From NCBI GenBank assembly GCA_973895155.1, contig OZ316898.1, positions 62,001 through 126,000 of the forward strand: DNA of 64,000 nucleotides. Reading direction: 5' to 3'. A program made the translations under genes and the position numbers. A model generated the notes under the pieces. The model searched no databases. It had not been told where the DNA came from and worked only from the letters and a program-made list of their open reading frames with translations. How positions within the stretch are numbered: the first letter of the stretch is position 1; each line of letters begins with the position of its first letter. Shown piece after piece: positions 19,810-30,625 of this stretch. The stretch is from Marsupella aquatica (Eukaryota > Marchantiophyta).

Positions 19810-22800
19810 ATGGAACCCGGGCAGAGGCTGGAGGTAAGGCTGAGGGTGAAAACCCGATTAGGGTTAGGGCGCATTAAGCGTCGGCGGCTAGGAAGGATCA
19901 ACGGGAAGAAGGACCGGCAGAGGAGAGGGGTAAGGAGCGCTTGCAGGAGATGGTGGCTCATTTGCGAGCACGAACTAGGCAGACGACTACGGGAGGCCAA
20001 CTACTGTCAGCTGCTTAGGCAAGCACTCGGGGAGAGAGTAGATACCGACGATCAACCTAAGGAGGGTATGAGCAACGTCAATCAAGCGGCACATTTCTGG
20101 GGATGCCTGTTCGAACGGGCAACTGAGTACATCAAGACTTACGAGGACGAGGAGTCAGAAAGGGCAGCTCGAGAACGGCAGGAGCTCGCTCGATTGTGGG
20201 AGCTGCAGAAGACGGCTTTCTTAGGAGGCGAACTCATCAAGGACGAGTTCCTGTGGACGCCTACTTCCAATCAACTCGACGATCTTCTGTTTTGCAAAGA
20301 CAGCGTCGTCGGCATCCGAGAGGCCATCAAGAACTGCAACGACATACATTGGGAATTAAAGGGTAGCACGGAAAGGTGGACCCAGGCAACGGTGCTAGGA
20401 GAAACCTCCACGGCAGCAGAGATGAAGAGGAAGGGAGCCGTCAACGATGAAGCCACCCCGGCAAAAAGAACGAGGTCGGTGGCACCAAAGAAGCCAGCCG
20501 AGCAGCAGAGCAGGAGGCAGGGAGAAGCTGAAGAGGAGGAGGTCCATCCCATGAAGGCCATTCCAACCAGGGATGACACCTGGAAGGGCTGGGCGGCAAC
20601 CCTACCGGTGGAGGTGCAACTACATTTTGCACGGGAGGAAGATGCATGCTTTACGGCCATGCAGACCAAGAAGTACCAAGGCTTCATGGCCGGATCCGGC
20701 TTGGAGGCCTTTGTAAGATTACCATGGCTGAAGCCGGAGGTACCGGAGTCAGACCTATTAGAATTCGTGGGGTCATGGGAACCCGAGACCAATTGCACGA
20801 GGATATATGGGAAGGATTTCTATCTTACTCCCAAGGTGATTGCCGAAGTGTTTGGCTTGCCGATGGGCAATAAGACCAAAGTTGATACCAAGAAGACCTT
20901 GCCTGACAAGGAGTTCCGGTCGTTCCCCGGGCCATCAACGAAGAATGGCTTCTTCCGGAACACCTGCACCAACCCGCACATAGGAGAGATGATCGACTTC
21001 TTGCGGGTGACCATGCATTGTAACTTGCCGAGGGCAGAGATCGGCAAGGCACAGGTCTATCTGGCAGAAAGGCCAGACCCAAGCCGGGACTACAACGGGT
21101 ACCTCCTCAACCAATTGAAGAAGATCTTAAAGGAGGAGCAGCAGGTAATCGGCATGGGGAGCGTGTCGCGGCTTGGCTATCACATGCCGCTGTTGTGCCG
21201 GTATGCCAGAGGTCAGACTTTTGCCCCGGTACTTCCCCTGCAGGTAAGGGCACCCGAGGAAGCTCCAACGCCGAGGCCGTTGGCTGAGAAGCCTCAACCA
21301 CCTGTTAGTCCTACGATCGAGCAGGTGTTTAGGCCCAGGAAGGAAGACTTGCCGATGCAGCAACCAGGCATGCAGAGTCTGCTGAAACTACTGGAGAAAG
21401 AAAAGAAATCGGCATCGGCAACAACAACGGCAACGGCAACAATGCAGGACACTACTACAGAGGTAGGCCTACACCGGCTCACAAGAGAAAACCCCTTTGC
21501 TGGAGACAAGGAGAGAATCAGGCCGGAATCCAAGCCAGGTGTTCGAATGTACGTGGGAACCTCAAGCTCCAAATTTGAGGCAGAATTGCCTGAAGCTCCT
21601 ACCGAGGAAGAGGAGAGGGAGAAGCCGGACGTCCAAGAGGTAGAGGAGGCAGTGGAGGACTGCAGCCATGATAATTCCGGCTATGGGTCGGACCATCACG
21701 TTCCAGGAGTAAGGACCTGTGGCCGGTTTGTCCCCACACTTCCAAGGGTAGTGCGAGGGGACCCCAACCAGCAGAGTAGCCCTGAGTCTCCCCCACCAGA
21801 TGTTGCTCCCCCGAGCTTCGACGGCATAAAACAGACGGTGCAGGAATTTCAGGAGCGAATCAAGCAGGAGGAAGAGGCCGCCCTGGCTAAGGAAAAGGAT
21901 TTACCAGGAGGAGATTGGCCGGAGGACATCAGGCGGCTAGCCGAAAAAGGAAGCAAACCTCTAGCCACGATTGAAGAGATCCGCAGGACGGCTTGGGAGC
22001 AGAGGCCACGATGGGCGATGCCGATCACTTCTACTTACTCCACCTACGCTAAGAATAGAGCCATGGAGTATGGTGAGATGTGTGGGGAACTTGCGCTCGG
22101 CATCTTTGGAGAGGAGTTGGAGGTAGGACCCTTTTTCCATAGGGAGCAGTTGGAGAAGCACCAATTAGAAGAAGCGGTGGCTTTAGAGAGAAGCAAGAAG
22201 GACGAGGTCATTCGGCGGTTTAGGAGGATGGAAGCCGAGATTGAAGATCTAAGGGCGGCCAAGAAAGCCCAAGATGAACTGCGGATTAAATGACATGAGC
22301 TGAACATCATGCAGGGGCAGTTGGACACCGCGCAGGCTGATAATCAGAATATCAAGGATAAACTGACTCAGACGCAGGAAGAGTTGGCCGACACGATCAA
22401 AGAGAGGGAGAAGTGGAAGCAAGAACTGAAGAATACAGAGGAGGCCCACATAACAGCCAACAGCCGGGCCATGGCGGAGACCCAAAGAAAGGAATGGGCG
22501 TTGAAAGGGGAGCTCGAGAAAATCCGCGGAGCCCTTGAGCAGAAGGAGGTCGAGTTAGGGAAATCCTATCAAGGGATTATGGCGCTGCAGCAGGAGCTTG
22601 CGTCCCTGACGGCCAGCTTCAAGGCCGACCTAAGGGAGAAGGACGAGATGCTCGAACAGACTTACGCCAAGATGAACCAGATGGAGTCTGTCATCATTGC
22701 AGAGCTCGACAAGGAGCTAAGAGCAACCCAGGAGGAGAGGGCTACCTTGAAGAAGGAATTGGAGGAAGCCCACAGGGAGCAGGAGGAGGCCAAAAACGAG

Positions 22801-23481
22801 CTGGAGGGGGCACGTAAGGACCTGGATGAAACCCAAGAGGAGTTGGAGGAAATCACGAGGAAGATGGAGAACCTACAGCGGCGGGCCGACAACCAAACAG
22901 AGCGGCTGAAGAAACAAGCCGCAGTATTTAAATGCTTAGCTGCAGCAGGTCCATCTCCCGTTGGGACAAACCAGTTACCAGGGGTGGTAATTGCCGAAGG
23001 ACAAGCCGCGCCACCTGCACCAGTGCCGGAAGTAAGTGGGAAGGGGAAGGGACCAGCTGCCGAGCCACCAACGAAGAAGAAGCGGAAACCTTCAGGGTCA
23101 AGGAGTAATACGACTTCACAGGCCGTGGTGATCAAGGAGGTAGACCCAGCACCGACCCCAGACAGGGTCACGGCTAAGGATCCAACTACCCTAGGGGAAG
23201 GGGAGGCCGAAGCCGTGGGAGTGGCTGAGGCCGAAGCCGAGGGAGTGGCTGAAGCCGAAGCCGTGGGAGTGGCTGAAGCCGAAGCCGTGGGAGTGGCTGA
23301 GGCCAAAGCCGTGGGTATTGCCGAGGCCGGTGTCGAGGCTGAAGCCGAAGGTGGACCCAGTCAGGCCGATGGAGAGTTGACTCGGTCAAGGGCAGGTAAT
23401 CTGTCAGTAGGCGGGCCAACGGCAGTGGCTGAGGAGGAAGTGTTGGGGGCGTCCATTGAGGATCCACCACCGGTGTCGTGA
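19810..23481 (+). pseudogene. LTR ORF, 5' LTR copy, broken by one TGA
   Basis: This is the same reading frame as the intact copy at 30729-34352, but a TGA at 22291-22293 replaces a CGA (Arg) codon and cuts it at 827 residues. The frame then stays open to 23481. The upstream in-frame GTG at 19771 is ignored because the ATG at 19810 has a good context (AACCATGG). The C-terminal VGVAEAEA-type repeat is longer than in the 3' LTR by 48 bp. Confidence 0.85.
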
Positions 23482-24119
23482 CGGTGCAAGGGCGCCGTTC
23501 CTTTTAGGGAGGGCGGAGGCGTGAGTGGGCAGGGCGGGCACGGATCTCCACGTTTAGGATTAGGATCAGAACCAGGAACGGCCCTGACACTTAGCTTAGT
23601 GGGATTGCGGTCCCACTGGTAGGAGCAACACTTGTGCTCCTGCCTTGCTGTACATAGGTAGATTCGGGCAAGTAGATTACTGTTAAGTAGATTAGGCTTA
23701 CGATGCAAAGAATGGCGGATCCACTACCAGGATAAGTACCTGGGCAGCGGGGAGCTCAGGGCCTCTTCTTTAGCAAGTTTTTAGTTTGCACCAGCCGGGC
23801 TGGGATCAAGTAGTACGAGAAGCTCTCGGTTAGTCATACAGTGACCCTTGTGTATATTCATGTTTCCTCATGCCTAAGAGCTGAATAGAGTTGGCCTCAC
23901 GGCTTAGTTCGCAGAACTTGTGTATGAGATGTACTGTTTGTATGGCAAGTGCATGGTATGACTCAGTCAGAAGGAGTCATTTTGCTATTTGTGTGTCGCA
24001 TTAACTTGTGTGAAGAGTGCCCACATCAACAGAAGGAAGGAAAGTAAGCAGGGGAGTGAGAGTTGGATGTGTCGAGCTGAGAGAGGTCTTAGCGGCTTAA
24101 CCAAGCCTATTGGGGATCA

Positions 24120-24146
24120 TTCCGGCGGCGGAATCCAAACATACCT
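24120..24146 (+). promoter_or_regulatory. Conserved LTR hairpin of family A
   Basis: Stem TTCCG/CGGAA around loop GCGG (24120-24133), followed by TCCAAACATACCT. The same motif lies in every family-A LTR here and, with changed stem bases, in families B and C. Its role (RNA structure, packaging, polyadenylation or protein binding) is unknown. Confidence 0.55.
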
Positions 24147-24279
24147 AACAAGACGGAGGGGAAGACAGGGGAAGACAGGGGAAGGCCTATATTAGGCCGG
24201 CTACGTATCTCATGACTCGATGAAGGATCTGTCCAGTATATGTGTGTAAAATCTTAATAGTAGTAGTAGAAGGTTAGCA

Positions 24280-24383
24280 GCGTCCCATGCCGCTAAGCCG
24301 CGGAAACAGCCTCGCCAAGCTCGAAACCTGCGGGAATCGGCTTGAGCTGGGGGGTTTCTTGGGTTTAGGGAGCCATGGGACGC
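24280..24383 (+). repeat. 10-bp inverted repeat near the LTR end
   Basis: GCGTCCCATG at 24280-24289 pairs perfectly with CATGGGACGC at 24374-24383, six bases before the LTR terminus. Other full LTR-A ends in the window (for example 35269, 41180, 52968) keep the pair. Confidence 0.7.
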
Positions 24384-24393
24384 ACCACATTTT

Positions 24394-24413
24394 TGGTGCT
24401 AGATGGAGGGGGC
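24394..24413 (+). other. Primer-binding site of the complete family-A element
   Basis: TGGTGCTAGATGGAGGGGGC starts four bases after the LTR. Other A copies and family B have TGGCGC at the start, so the T at the fourth position is a mutation here. The priming tRNA is not identified. Confidence 0.75.
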
Positions 24414-24458
24414 ATTTCTTAAGCCGTGAGATATGAAGTTAGAACGGAAGCGTAGGTA

Positions 24459-27452
24459 ATGACTGACCTTACGCCGAGGGAAGAAAGAGTGATTCAACGG
24501 GAGAGAGCTCGACTGCAGCAGCTCGCCGGGTGGCATGATACACAGCGACTGAGAGGGGCAGAAAGAGCTGGTAGCTCCGAAACTGGAAGTGGCGTCGAAG
24601 AAGACATACCAGAAGAAGAGTCGGTAAGGAGAAGTGAGTCTCCAACCGACATGGGGGAACCAGAGGCACGGCCAGACGAGAGGCCAGGGACCAGATTGAG
24701 CCAGCGGTCGCGCATACATTACAAGGCATTTCATGGGAGAGGAGATGAGGATCCGGACGAATGGGTGGATGATTTCGAGGGAACCGCTGCAGCAAATGGA
24801 GAATCGGCCATCAAGATGCAGATTCTTCCCGGCCTGTTCAAGGGTGAGGCTAGGCCTTGGTACAGAGCATTAGATGTGGAAGATCAAGCCATCTGGGATA
24901 TCTTCAAAACACTCTTTGTTAAGGAGTTTCGACCCATTGGAACTTCAGAACTAGCAGTGCTGAAGTTGGGACAACTTCGGTTCAAGGAGAACAAATCCTT
25001 CAGGAAGTTCTTGGAACGCTTTCAGAAACTGGTAAGACGTACAAAGACCAATGCATCTGAAGGTATGCAACTTCAATGGTTAGTGAATGCTTTGCCACAG
25101 AAGATGAGTTTGCAATTAGGAAGGAGAACCCGGAGACTTTAGCCGAAGCAATTAAGGATATTCAATTATACATTAATGCAGATATCACAAGCCAGAAGAA
25201 ACAGCTTAAGTCTGAGAGTTCCTCATCAGAGGAGGGATCACCCCATAAGAAAAAAGATAAGAAGAAGAAACATTCCAAGAAGTCTAGAAGTGATAAGTCA
25301 AGCTCGGATAGTGGGAGTAGCAAGAGTGAGTCATCTTCTAGTTCTGAAGAAGAAAAAAACTAGGAAAAGGAAGGGCAGAAGGAGAGGGAAGACGAAAGTC
25401 AAGATGGAGGCTAAGCCACCAGATAACATCGTAGCCCTTACCGAGCAACTTAAGGCTATCATTGCAGAGGTAAAACCAAAGAAGAAGGTAGTACAGGAGG
25501 ATAGCTCTGTATGGTGTGCCTTATGTTATAAAACCGGACACCATAAAGATGCGTGTCCTAAGCTTAATACTAATCATGTTCGGCATGTGGCCGAGATCAG
25601 ACCATGTCAGGGAGAAGTAGAGTACTTTTTGGGAGATGCCGCTGATAGTGTTTTCGGCATCAGTGAGACTGGAGCACGAGACCTATCCAACAGACCTGCA
25701 TCTCTGTGGTCAGGGTTAAGGAACAATCCAGGAGAGATGTATCCTCGGATTATTCAGAACACGTCAGTACCTCCTAGGCCGAATGTGCAAAGATTTGCGG
25801 CGTGCTATAATTGTGGTCAACCTGGCCATTTTGCTAGAGAATGCCCGAATGCACGCAAACAGGGTGATGGACAACCAGCTCAGCTATGTATGGGATGCCG
25901 ACAGGAAGGTCATATGCTAGGGCAATGTCCTACTTGGTTGGCAGGCCTGGCCGCAAATCATAAGCTTTTGCCGATCAAGATCTTACCGCCAGGTACTACC
26001 CCCGGAGGAGTTCAAATCAACCACATCGAACTAGGATGGCAAGAGGATGCCGAGGCAGAGTTCGTACCATCTGATGATGAGGCCGAAGCCCTATCAACCT
26101 TCTCAGAGGAGGATTTAGATCATGATTGCTACCGGGTCTCTACTCGATCTACCAGAAGGAAGGAAAGGTGGGATGGGCTGGCCAAAAATAAAGGGAAGGT
26201 TACGGAGGAAAGGATCGACTCTTCGTCAACATCAACAGAAGGAGAAGGGAGGGCTCCGGCAATACAGGTAAGCCATGAGCCCACCAGTGAAACCAATCCT
26301 TCACAAGATAGCGACTTCAATCGAGATCATCCTAAGTTGTTCTACCCCTCTGTTACGGCTAGTGTTAAGGAACAACTAAGAGAATTAGAAACCCTGGAGA
26401 ATACCGAAGCCATTGCCAAGGATGTAAAACGAGCAAAAGCATTGTTTGCTTCGGAAGACCCAACAGCTGTGGAGACTAGCGTGGCAAAACTGGCCGAATC
26501 CAAGACGGAAACACCACCAGAAGAGAAGTCGATTGTTCCCTATGACCTGGCTAAAGATGTACTAGAATCTAGAGTCTCGGCAACAGTAGGTCAACTATTG
26601 AAAAATAGCCCGTACTTCCGGAAGCAATTAAGGAAGGCTATTCTCGGCAAGCCGAGATTACCCAAGGTAGCAACCAGATCCGACGTACTAATGATAGAAG
26701 AAGATCAAGGAGCCCCAGCATTACCATTAATGATTCAAGGAGAATTATTACTACGGGTACCCATCGATGGAGGATCAGGGGTATGTATTATGATTGATTC
26801 AACAGCAAAAGGGTGGGGTCTAACACCGGAGATGACTGGAAGAGTGTTGAACATGGCCAATGGATATCAGGTCATTCCGACGGGAGTGTTAACCGGCATC
26901 AAGACAGAGATAGGAGGTATCTTCTTTAGCATTAACTATGTAGTAATGAAGCCGGTAAATCCTACGTCATTCCGGCTATTGATTGGTAGGCCATGGCTGT
27001 ACCTAGCCGAGGTAATAGAAGATTGGGGTAAAAAGCAGTTCACTTTCGGGACCCCCTCTATCACGGTATCCTGGGACACTAAGGATGACCGTAGGAAAAG
27101 CATAAGGGAAGTAGATGGGTACGACAGTGGACTGGAGTCAGCCGATGAAGTACGTTGGTTAGAATGCCTCACTAACCTAACCGAAGAAGGTGTCTTTGGA
27201 CTAGAGGTACCCCCCAGCGGATTATGGCAAGAACCAATGGAAGGTGACTTGGAAGAAGAAGACAAAGAGGTCGAGGACTGCTTTACAATAGAATCCACCT
27301 TTTTAGCTGCAATTCCGGAGGAAGTAAAGGATGTAGACCAATTGGATGAAACGGCTAAGTGGGGAGCAGTAGCAGGGACAGTGGATTTTCTGCAGGCGTT
27401 GTGGCAGAGCCGACGGGGTCCACAACGCCATCGATCATCGGCAAGGAATTAA
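24459..27452 (+). pseudogene. gag-pro: Family-A gag and protease, with frameshifts
   Basis: Gag starts at ATG 24459 and carries a capsid domain (DPDEWVDDFEGTAAANG, FKGEARPWYRAL, FVKEFRPIG), then a Lys/Ser-rich linker. Three CCHC zinc knuckles follow: CALCYKTGHHKDAC, CYNCGQPGHFAREC and CMGCRQEGHMLGQC. A retropepsin-like region comes next with active-site box IDGGSGVCIMI and later LLIGRPWL. Compared with the minus-strand copy at 53.5-55.9 kb, this copy has lost a T near 25110 and gained an A near 25358. A further shift in a T run near 27390 moves the frame into the next segment. All three changes lie in homopolymers, so assembly error is possible. Gag forms the particle and binds RNA; the protease matures the polyprotein. 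Confidence 0.85.
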
Positions 27453-27979
27453 ATACCAAGGGATCGGCATACAAGCCGATTACGAGGGCAGAACAAATTG
27501 AGGCCCTATTAGAAGCCGAGAGAGCACAGCGGCCTAACTCTCAGGAGCAAGAGGTGGATGAGATGGACAGACACGATCTAGAGCCAAGGCAGGAAGGGGA
27601 GCCGACCACTAATTCAAAACCGAATAGACCGGTAAGGGGACAATCTATGGACACCAAGGAAGGGACCGACTCGGCTAGTCCAGCCGAGATCCCAGTTTAT
27701 GGAGGTATGAGATTAGAGAGACTGGAAGCCGAACTGGACCCGAATTTGAAGAAGCAGATTAATATGATCCAAGCACGGCAATATCGGAAGCTCGACTTAG
27801 GAGAGGGAAGAGAACTGAACTTAGGGAGAAACCTAGCACCTGAGCTCGAGAAAGAGATCAGTGACTTATTGATTGAATTTCAGGATGTGTTTGCATGGAG
27901 TCACCAAGATCTAAAGGGAGTAGATCCAACACTAGGGGAACATCGAATTGATCTCATGTTAGGAGCCAAATCATTTTGA
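27359..27979 (+). pseudogene. Family-A linker between protease and reverse transcriptase
   Basis: This open segment continues the polyprotein after the T-run frameshift. It is acidic and variable (for example QEQEVDEMDRHDLEPRQ) and then enters the conserved pre-RT region: QDVFAWSHQDLKGVDP and GEHRIDLMLGAKSF. A TGA at 27977-27979 separates it from the RT; a CGA codon there would read straight through to QPIRRMNPKY, so this is a simple nonsense change. Confidence 0.8.
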
Positions 27980-30625
27980 CAACCAATTCGAAGGATGAAC
28001 CCGAAGTATTCCCTGCTGGTCAAAACAGAAATCGACAAACTAGTGGAAGCTGGATTCATCACTCCAGTCCTGCATTCAGACTGGGTGTCTCCAATTGTGA
28101 TAGTTCCCAAGAAAGCTGGACCCGATGGTAAACCCAAGATCCGGGTTTGTCAGGATTACAGGAAGCTGAATGAAGCAACATTAAAAGACCATTTTCCTTT
28201 ACCGTTTACTGATATGGTACTAGACATGGTAGCCAGTCATGAACTATATTCATTCATGGATGGATACTCTGGTTATAACCAAATCAGGATTCGGCAGGAA
28301 GACCAAATCAAGACGGCCTTCATCACGGAATGGGGGATCTATGTCTTCAATCGTATGCCGTTTGGACTCTGCAACGCACCAGCTATGTTCCAACGATTAA
28401 TGGTGAACATTTTTCATGATTACTTGAGAAAGTTCATGGAAATCTTCATTGATGACTTTGCAGTATTCGGGAAGGCATCGAAACATGCTAAATACCTCAG
28501 GAAAACCTTCATGAGATGTAGAGAGGTGGGTCTCAAGTTACACCCAGATAAATGTTTTTTTGCAGTAACCGAGGGGGTGCTACTAGGTCACAAGGTATCA
28601 AGGAAGGGCATTGAGATTGACAAAGGTAAGCTAGCAGTATGGCTAGATATCATGCAACCTAAGAACATAAAGGATGTAAGATCCTTCTTGGGATGCATTG
28701 GTTACTATCGCCGGTTCATCAAGGATTTTGCCAAGCTGGCTTTACCATTAACCAATATGCTCAAGGCAGGAGCAGACTTCGAACCCACACCCGAACGAGT
28801 CACAGCGGTGGTAGAATTGAAGCAGATGTTAGTAGAGGCCCCAGTCATGATAGCACCGGACTGGAACAAAGATTTTCATGTTTTTGTAGATGTCTCGGGC
28901 TTCTGTATTGGCTCAGTACTAAGTCAGTTGGATGAGAAAGGAAGGGACCATCCCATATACTTCGCAAGCCGTCAGCTTGCCGATGCCGAACGTAACTACT
29001 CTACCACGGAAAGAGAAGCATTAGGAGTCATTTATTCTTGTAAAAAGTTTAGGCATTATTTACTAGGGTACAAGGTAATCTTTCATACTGATCATGAAAG
29101 TTTGAAGTACCTAGTCAATAAGCCGGACCTTACAGGCAGAGTAGCAAGATGGATTTTGCTATTACAGGAGTTTGACTATGAGCTGAGGATCAAGCCGGGA
29201 AAGTTACATGCCAATGCCGACTTCTTTTCAAGGATCACAGGTAAACCTGCCACGGATTGCATCGATGATCGATTCCCCGACGAGGAGCTATTCGTTGTGG
29301 AAATAGCTGGTACATGGTACCCTGAGATTTTACAATTTCTCAGCACTTCCAGATTACAGCCAGGATTAAGCCGAGAGCAAGCCGCAGTCTTTGTGCGGAA
29401 GGTCAGACAGTATCAGTGCATTAAAGGCATACTGCACAAGCATGGAATCAACGGCACGATTCAAAGATGTTTGGAAAAGAGAGAGGTAAAACGAGTCCTA
29501 CGGGCCATGCATGGAGAGGAGGCCGGAGGACATTTTGCCCCAGTAACCACGTCTAAGAAGATATTAAATGCCGGTTACTGGTGGCCCACCTTGCACAAAG
29601 ATGTCTATCAGTTTATCAAACAATGCGATCCTTGTCAACGAGCGGGAGGACCAAGGGCGTCCACCAGGCATCCACTGCACCCTATTCTACCTCTGGCACC
29701 ATTCGAGAAGTGGGGTATTGATTACATTGGACCTCTGAAACCACTGACCCACCCTCGACGGAACAAGTACATAATCCTGGCTACGGATTATGCAACTAAA
29801 TGGGTAGAGGCCAGACCAACAACGAAGGATGATGCAATTACTACGGCTAGATTCATGTATGAGCAGATCTTCACCAGGTATGGAGCACCCCTAGAATTAG
29901 TTAGTGATAGAGGAACCCATTTTTTGAATGATATAATTAGTCGTTTAAATGAGCAGTATTTAGTTAAACATAGGCCTACTACTCCCTACCATCCAAAGGC
30001 AAACGGGTTGACAGAACGAGCAAACGGGATCATAGGAAAGATATTGAACAAGACAGTAGCTCAGAACAAACTTGATTGGGATGATAAATTGTTTGCTGCT
30101 GTTTTTGCTTACAATCTTGCCTATAAATCCACTACCGGTCATACACCCTTCTTCTTAACCTTTGGACAAGAAGCCCTGGTACCCATGCAACTTGAGATAC
30201 CGACATTTCAAGTTACAATTGAGGAAAGAGCCTCAACGGAGGAGAGCCTAAAGGAGCGAGAATATAGGTTAGAAGCTTTAGAGGAAGCGAGAATGATTTC
30301 AGCCGAGAGAGTAGAATATAGACAGAATATCATGAAGCAGCAGTATGATAAAAGGTTAAAAGTAGTTAGTATTCATACCGGTGATCTTGTGCTACTTTAT
30401 GACAGTAGGTATAGTAGGTTTCCAGGAAAGCTTTACACTCGCTGGTTAGGACCCTTTAGAGTAACCATGATGTTCCCCAATGGCTCCGTGCAATTGGCCA
30501 ACATTACGGGAGAGGTATATCCAGTTCGCATCCATTATGACCGCCTCAAGAAATACTATATGGACGAAGATGAAGTTGTTCGCGAGGACGCTTCACAATT
30601 AAGTGGGGAGCTATGTGATGCCTAG
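27980..30625 (+). CDS. pol: Family-A pol: reverse transcriptase, RNase H, integrase
   Basis: Open for 876 residues from the Met at 27995. RT: VCQDYRKLN (51-59), MDGYSGYNQI (88-97), MPFGLCNAP (121-129), catalytic FIDDF (151-155). RNase H: D299, E341, D366 and D409 are the likely metal ligands, ending HANADFFSRI. Integrase: zinc finger H506-H513-C544-C547, then the catalytic triad D576 (GIDYIG), D638 (SDRGTH), E674 (TERANG), with 35 residues between the last two. The C-terminal region (GPFRVTMMFPNGSVQL) is GPF/Y-like and has no chromodomain. The last codons (CDA, stop) lie inside the first 12 bases of the 3' LTR. These domains copy RNA into DNA and insert it. All catalytic residues are kept, although the upstream nonsense codon would stop translation of the polyprotein. 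Confidence 0.95.
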   Translation, partial: QPIRRMNPKYSLLVKTEIDKLVEAGFITPVLHSDWVSPIVIVPKKAGPDGKPKIRVCQDYRKLNEATLKDHFPLPFTDMVLDMVASHELYSFMDGYSGYNQIRIRQEDQIKTAFITEWGIYVFNRMPFGLCNAPAMFQRLMVNIFHDYLRKFMEIFIDDFAVFGKASKHAKYLRKTFMRCREVGLKLHPDKCFFAVTEGVLLGHKVSRKGIEIDKGKLAVWLDIMQPKNIKDVRSFLGCIGYYRRFIKDFAKLALPLTNMLKAGADFEPTPERVTAVVELKQMLVEAPVMIAPDWNKDFHVFVDVSGFCIGSVLSQLDEKGRDHPIYFASRQLADAERNYSTTEREALGVIYSCKKFRHYLLGYKVIFHTDHESLKYLVNKPDLTGRVARWILLLQEFDYELRIKPGKLHANADFFSRITGKPATDCIDDRFPDEELFVVEIAGTWYPEILQFLSTSRLQPGLSREQAAVFVRKVRQYQCIKGILHKHGINGTIQRCLEKREVKRVLRAMHGEEAGGHFAPVTTSKKILNAGYWWPTLHKDVYQFIKQCDPCQRAGGPRASTRHPLHPILPLAPFEKWGIDYIGPLKPLTHPRRNKYIILATDYATKWVEARPTTKDDAITTARFMYEQIFTRYGAPLELVSDRGTHFLNDIISRLNEQYLVKHRPTTPYHPKANGLTERANGIIGKILNKTVAQNKLDWDDKLFAAVFAYNLAYKSTTGHTPFFLTFGQEALVPMQLEIPTFQVTIEERASTEESLKEREYRLEALEEARMISAERVEYRQNIMKQQYDKRLKVVSIHTGDLVLLYDSRYSRFPGKLYTRWLGPFRVTMMFPNGSVQLANITGEVYPVRIHYDRLKKYYMDEDEVVREDASQLSGELCDA
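30601..30610 (+). other. Probable polypurine tract of the family-A element
   Basis: AAGTGGGGAG ends three bases before the 3' LTR and is also coding sequence for the end of pol. Confidence 0.6.

Larger units (their letters stand above)
19695..24389 (+). repeat. 5' LTR of the complete family-A element
   Basis: 4,695 bp from TGTGATG to ACCACA. It contains the ORF listed next, a hairpin at 24120-24133, a 10-bp tandem motif GAAGACAGGG (two copies near 24160-24180) and a long-range inverted repeat at its 3' end (24280-24289 with 24374-24383). Confidence 0.95.

Noticed and set aside
20271-23470. Antisense ORFs across the LTR protein (up to 214 codons)
   Set aside because: Shadows of the strongly biased codon use of the coiled-coil and repeat regions; the same ones appear in every LTR copy.
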